Part shown: one piece after another, positions 62,517-64,000 of the stretch
How the letters are laid out: every line of letters begins with the position of its first letter
Position numbering within the stretch: the stretch's first letter is position 1
NCBI GenBank assembly: GCA_940671915.1
Contig: CALNVZ010001319.1
Location: 181,384-245,383 of the forward strand
DNA length: 64,000 bases
DNA from: Paracentrotus lividus
Taxonomy: Eukaryota; Echinodermata; Echinoidea; Camarodonta; Echinidae
Reading direction: 5' to 3'
Made by a program: the position numbers and the translations under genes
Notes under the pieces: model-generated
Told to the model about the DNA's origin: nothing
Databases searched by the model: none
The model's input: the letters and a program-made list of their open reading frames with translations, nothing else

Positions 62517-63575
62517 GGGTCAGATGCATAAAAAATAGCAATTGCTTTTTCTAAGCTTTAGCTTGATTCCGTATGCATAAAAATGAGCAATTGCTTTCAA
62601 GCAAAAGCTTTTGCTAGTAAGCTCAAGCAATTGCTAACTGCCTGCTAGCACTTGCTTGACGATTTAGCAACTGCTAAAAAGTGTATGCATAAAGCAAACA
62701 TTTTGCTAGTGCGCTTAGGCATTTGCTCGTGTTTTGTCAAGCTCCTTCATAGCAGCTTGAGCGTTTGCTTGATCAAGACATTCACGGTAAATCATCATGT
62801 TCATGCACGTGAGAGAAAAATCTAAGGTGCACAGGAACAGAATTAATCCAGAAGAAATTACTCCAGAGATCTATCAGAACTTTTTTTTTCGTTTCGATAA
62901 AAAGAATGTGGAATGAATGGCTTACAGATTCTTACAAGAACACGATGAAACAGGGGAGGGATGCATTACACCGGTGCTCCATTACCTGGCGGACCCAGGG
63001 TTCCAAGCATCAGTGGGGGGAGTGTTGGGGATAAGCCAGGCTACTGTTTCTCGACATATCTAAGGAATATATTTATGTAATTAGTCAATAAAAACACAGA
63101 GGAAACCATAGTTCTGTGAGATAGAACACCGGAATTAGAAGCAAAGTTTTCCTGAATTCAGAAATTTCCTGAAAAGCAGTGTCTCTGTGTATTTCACAAT
63201 CTTTTTGAACGGTTAACACGGTTAATCAAACCAATAATTGGTAACTTTATTTTTATTTTTTATAACTTTATGAAGAATATGCAAAAAAGTGAAGTTGTCT
63301 ATTTTTTTCAGTATCTCTTCCCAAATCATCTCACCTTCCTTTGCATACGAGTCTCGCCTTTGTTTTGTGAGTCGTGTTCGCATCAGCGTGACGTCGCTAT
63401 TGTTGAATCCGCTAGCAATTGCTCGCTTAAGGCAAGCAAAGGGTTTGAGCACTAGCAAAAGGTTATGCATACGAAATTTAGCAATGGCTTTGGCTTGATC
63501 TTTCGCTTGGCTTGCAATTGCTTTTGCTTGAAGCAATTGCTTTCAAGCAATTGCTACTTTTTATGCATCTGACCC
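62517..63575. mobile_element. non-autonomous PIF/Harbinger-type transposon
   Basis: 1,059 bp between AAT target duplications (62,514-62,516 and 63,576-63,578); ends GGGTCAGATGCATAAAAAAT and the complement of GGGTCAGATGCATAAAAAGT. The empty site is visible at 31,866-31,880. Inside, 62,968-63,062 on the plus strand reads TPVLHYLADPGFQASVGGVL followed by GISQATVSRHI and a stop: the helix-turn-helix part of a Harbinger nuclease. The DDE domain is absent, so it cannot move itself. Both subterminal zones (62,535-62,780 and 63,405-63,560) are packed with AGCAATTGCTT and AGCAAAAGCTTTTGCT words. Confidence 0.88.
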
Positions 63576-64000
63576 AATGCATCAACCCCTAAGATATTGC
63601 GGAACTGTTGAAAATACGCTTAAACAATCCCAAAATCAAAACAAAATGTAGACCAATTATAAAGGCGAAAAAAAATAACCACTTTAAGGACCCTCACAGG
63701 ACTGTTATTGTGTCCAAGGATATGTTTGTTTTGATTATGAGACGGGTTACGCAGGGGAAGGGGCTAAGAGAGGTGCAATTTATTAAACACGCGGATTCAG
63801 TCGAGGTGCAAGAAGCTTGTGCGCCCTTTTAATTTTGAAAAACATAAACAATAGAGCTATTATCTTAATAAAATCATCACCATGCCCTTCTTCTTCTAAA
63901 AAAAAAAAAAAAAAAATGGTCGCTTGTCATATCTTGAATCAGCGGCTGACGAAAGTTTGAAGTTTAACGAATGGTACCATGAGTCACGATCGTTTACAAC

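Larger units (their letters stand above)
53804..64000 (+). repeat. copy C duplication unit
   Basis: Collinear, in the same orientation, with 13,811-20,810 plus 30,579-32,298. Introns align nearly base for base with a few percent difference plus indels. Starts directly after the gap and runs past the window end, so both ends of the duplication are unseen. Confidence 0.9.

Noticed and set aside
1-64000. CRISPR arrays, operons, rRNA
   Set aside because: Tandem words here have variable spacing and no unique equal-length spacers; the genome is animal, and no rRNA-like conserved block was recognised.

Overview
This window is AT-rich, intron-rich and dense in repeats, as expected of an animal nuclear genome. 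The gene content (an intronless TRIM-type RING/B-box protein, a secreted GH16 beta-1,3-glucanase-like gene, a receptor tyrosine phosphatase with two PTP domains), the many short inverted-repeat transposons and the recurrent taggcctac word suggest a marine deuterostome invertebrate, probably an echinoderm such as a sea urchin. Species is inferred, not proven. No prokaryotic, CRISPR or viral features were seen.

Layout. 1-5,510: intergenic DNA with a possible LINE tail, a mariner-like MITE carrying an 84-bp minisatellite, and GC-rich dispersed words. 5,511-7,259: TRIM-like gene, + strand. 7,340-10,870: repeats only. 13,979-20,201: GH16 copy A, - strand, exons 2-10 of 10. 20,811-30,553: a noisy inverted copy of about 10.4 kb of preceding sequence, ending at a 25-N gap; I read it as a fold-back assembly artefact. 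30,579-32,300: direct continuation of copy A, but without the signal-peptide exon. 32,300-37,850: repeats, including mariner-like MITEs and a GATC/TCGA-rich array. 37,856-53,426: RPTP gene, - strand, 20 exons reconstructed (716 codons, from membrane-proximal ectodomain to stop); its 5' part is lost near a 100-N gap at 53,704-53,803. 53,957-61,515: GH16 copy C, - strand, all 10 exons including the signal peptide, with one 1-bp frameshift. 61,516-64,000: the flank shared with 30,579-32,298, interrupted by a PIF/Harbinger-type insertion.

Function. The three genes show no common pathway. The GH16 product is a predicted secreted glucan hydrolase (digestion or recognition of beta-1,3-glucans). The RPTP is a membrane signalling enzyme with an intact D1 and a D2 that has lost both the WPD Asp and the P-loop Arg. 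The TRIM protein is a probable E3 ubiquitin ligase. Copies A and C may be alleles placed in series or a true tandem duplication. The most unusual sequence is a set of unrelated transposon-like elements, each filled with its own short word repeated on both strands.
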